Shown: piece after piece, positions 62,965 to 64,000 of the stretch
Layout: the number at the start of each line of letters is the position of its first letter
How positions within the stretch are numbered: the stretch's first letter is position 1
Origin: Ursus arctos
Taxonomy: Eukaryota; Chordata; Mammalia; Carnivora; Ursidae
Assembly: GCF_023065955.2 (NCBI RefSeq)
Contig: NW_026622986.1
Span: 19,307,848-19,371,847, forward strand
Length of the DNA stretch: 64,000 nt
Direction of reading: 5' to 3'
Translations under genes and position numbers: made by a program
The notes under the pieces: generated by a model
The model's database searches: none
Seen by the model: the letters and a program-made list of their open reading frames with translations, nothing else
Told to the model about the DNA's origin: nothing

Positions 62965-63832
62965 ACATGTACCATGGTATTGTGCTAGGACTGGACAGTT
63001 TATCTCACCTTTTCAAACATGTAATCCAATTAACCTACCCCAAACCAATATGCTTCAGGGAAGGGCTAACAGCCCTAGTCTCATATATCTGTTTTAGCTG
63101 TGAATTCACACACTATGCCCACTGTTTTCGTTGATGTGCCCACCCATGACTCTTAAAATAATAATGGAATGATTATGATTGTTTCATTCCTTTACGTGGT
63201 AAGGAGAAGGGATAGAATACCCGAGACCCCTTGTTTAGCACTGAATGGGTAGTAACTATCTTGAACATGGGAACCCTGAGAGCACTGCATTCAGATTCTG
63301 CGGGGAATCTTCCAACAAAGTGCAAGGATAAACAGATCAAGGAATCAACATGGTTAGAATCACCCAAAGATTTCATCTGGTGAACTCCAGCCTCTTGAAT
63401 CAAGGGCAAGTCATTTTGTCTCTTAGTTTAAAGCACGATAAGCTGACATATATATCACATAATGGATAAATACAATTTCAGAGATTAGTGTAGACACACT
63501 TAAGTATTTTGACATTTTTTTTCTTTTCAGTAAGAATTGAAATAGCCAAATGCATAAATTAATTGAATCAGCCCTGCATAAAGAGGGACTAGTACAATGA
63601 ATCTAGATACAAACTTAGTACACAGAAATCATTCCGCAGTTACAATAATTGGGCCATGAGATCACTCTGAAAATATTACAAAAGGGAGGCATAAAGAATT
63701 ATAAAAATCAGTATCTGTAAGATAGTCACACTATTTGCTTAGGAGACACATAGCACTCCCTGACACCATGCTGTAAATAAATTTCTCCCATGGATCTTCA
63801 ATATTGTAAACTGCAGGTCAAAAATGAAAGAC
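62965..63832. other. No gene seen
   Basis: Unique AT-rich sequence leading into the terminal purine tract. Confidence 0.6.
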
Positions 63833-63902
63833 AGGAAGGGAAGGGAAGGGAAGGAGAAGGGGAAGGGGAAGGGGAAGGGGAAGGGGAAGGGGAAGGGGAG
63901 GG

Positions 63903-63951
<49 letters not shown>

Positions 63952-63952
63952 A

Positions 63953-64000
<48 letters not shown>
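63833..64000. repeat. All-purine microsatellite running off the window end
   Basis: 168 bases without a single pyrimidine. It starts as (GGGAA)n and (GGGGAA)n, passes through GAAA and (GA)n, and ends as (GAAA)n up to the last base. Its true length is unknown because the window stops inside it. Confidence 0.97.

Overview
The window reads as ordinary, AT-rich, intron-type DNA from a caniform carnivoran mammal. The lineage call rests on many tRNA-Lys-derived carnivore SINEs: a 'gcgcctgggtggc' head, an 'atgatcccagggtcctgggatcgagcccc' body, a CT-rich block and an (AAATA)n/poly-A tail. The subfamily head 'ggcacagcggttaaagcgtctgcc' with 'tatgagcctg' later in the body suggests an arctoid (bear or seal lineage); the exact genus cannot be read from this. 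No bacterial or viral gene organisation, CRISPR array, operon or rRNA/tRNA gene was found.

Only one host gene is supported. Two consecutive exons lie on the minus strand at 51153-50908 and 49324-49167. They encode an LDL-receptor class A repeat followed directly by the first part of a MAM domain. Splice sites are canonical, the phases fit and both frames are open. This is best explained as MALRD1 (MAM and LDL receptor class A domain containing 1, also called DIET1), a very large multi-exon gene linked to intestinal FGF15/19 output and bile-acid control. By inference the rest of the window is MALRD1 intron: sequence above 51153 lies upstream in the gene and sequence below 49167 lies downstream.

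Layout by region. 1-14.8 kb: mostly unique sequence with old L2, MIR and unassigned ancient repeats, one antisense SINE (6.3 kb), one sense SINE (13.6 kb) and a Z-DNA-prone dinucleotide tract (10.2 kb). 14.9-15.7 kb: 5'-truncated sense L1. 18-20 kb: two SINEs and a MIR. 21.7-23.4 and 28.1-28.7 kb: old antisense L1 3' ends. 29.8-35.95 kb: a near full-length sense L1 with broken ORFs, carrying a younger SINE with clean target-site duplications and ending in a 38-bp perfect palindrome. 37.8-38.1 kb: a short, recent antisense L1 with a 16-bp target-site duplication. 39.8 kb: a recent SINE with an 18-bp duplication. 43.2-46.86 kb: an antisense L1 that keeps its 5' and 3' ends but has lost most of ORF2. 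47.5 kb: another SINE. 49-51.2 kb: the two MALRD1 exons with an MLT1-like LTR in the intron between them. 55.4-57.5 kb: a MER5A-like DNA transposon fossil and L1 pieces. 59.7 kb: a SINE whose tail is a long (CA)n tract. 60.4-61.2 kb: a long L2. 62.1-62.8 kb: a MIR split by a young L1. 63.83 kb to the end: a 168-base all-purine microsatellite running off the window.

I did not find a novel biological system. The observations worth a second look are structural: palindrome formation at an L1 3' end, a microsatellite enclosed by a SINE's target-site duplications, the internally deleted L1, and the polypurine and Z-DNA-prone tracts. Repeat family names come from recognising consensus-like stretches by eye, and most repeat boundaries are accurate only to tens of bases.
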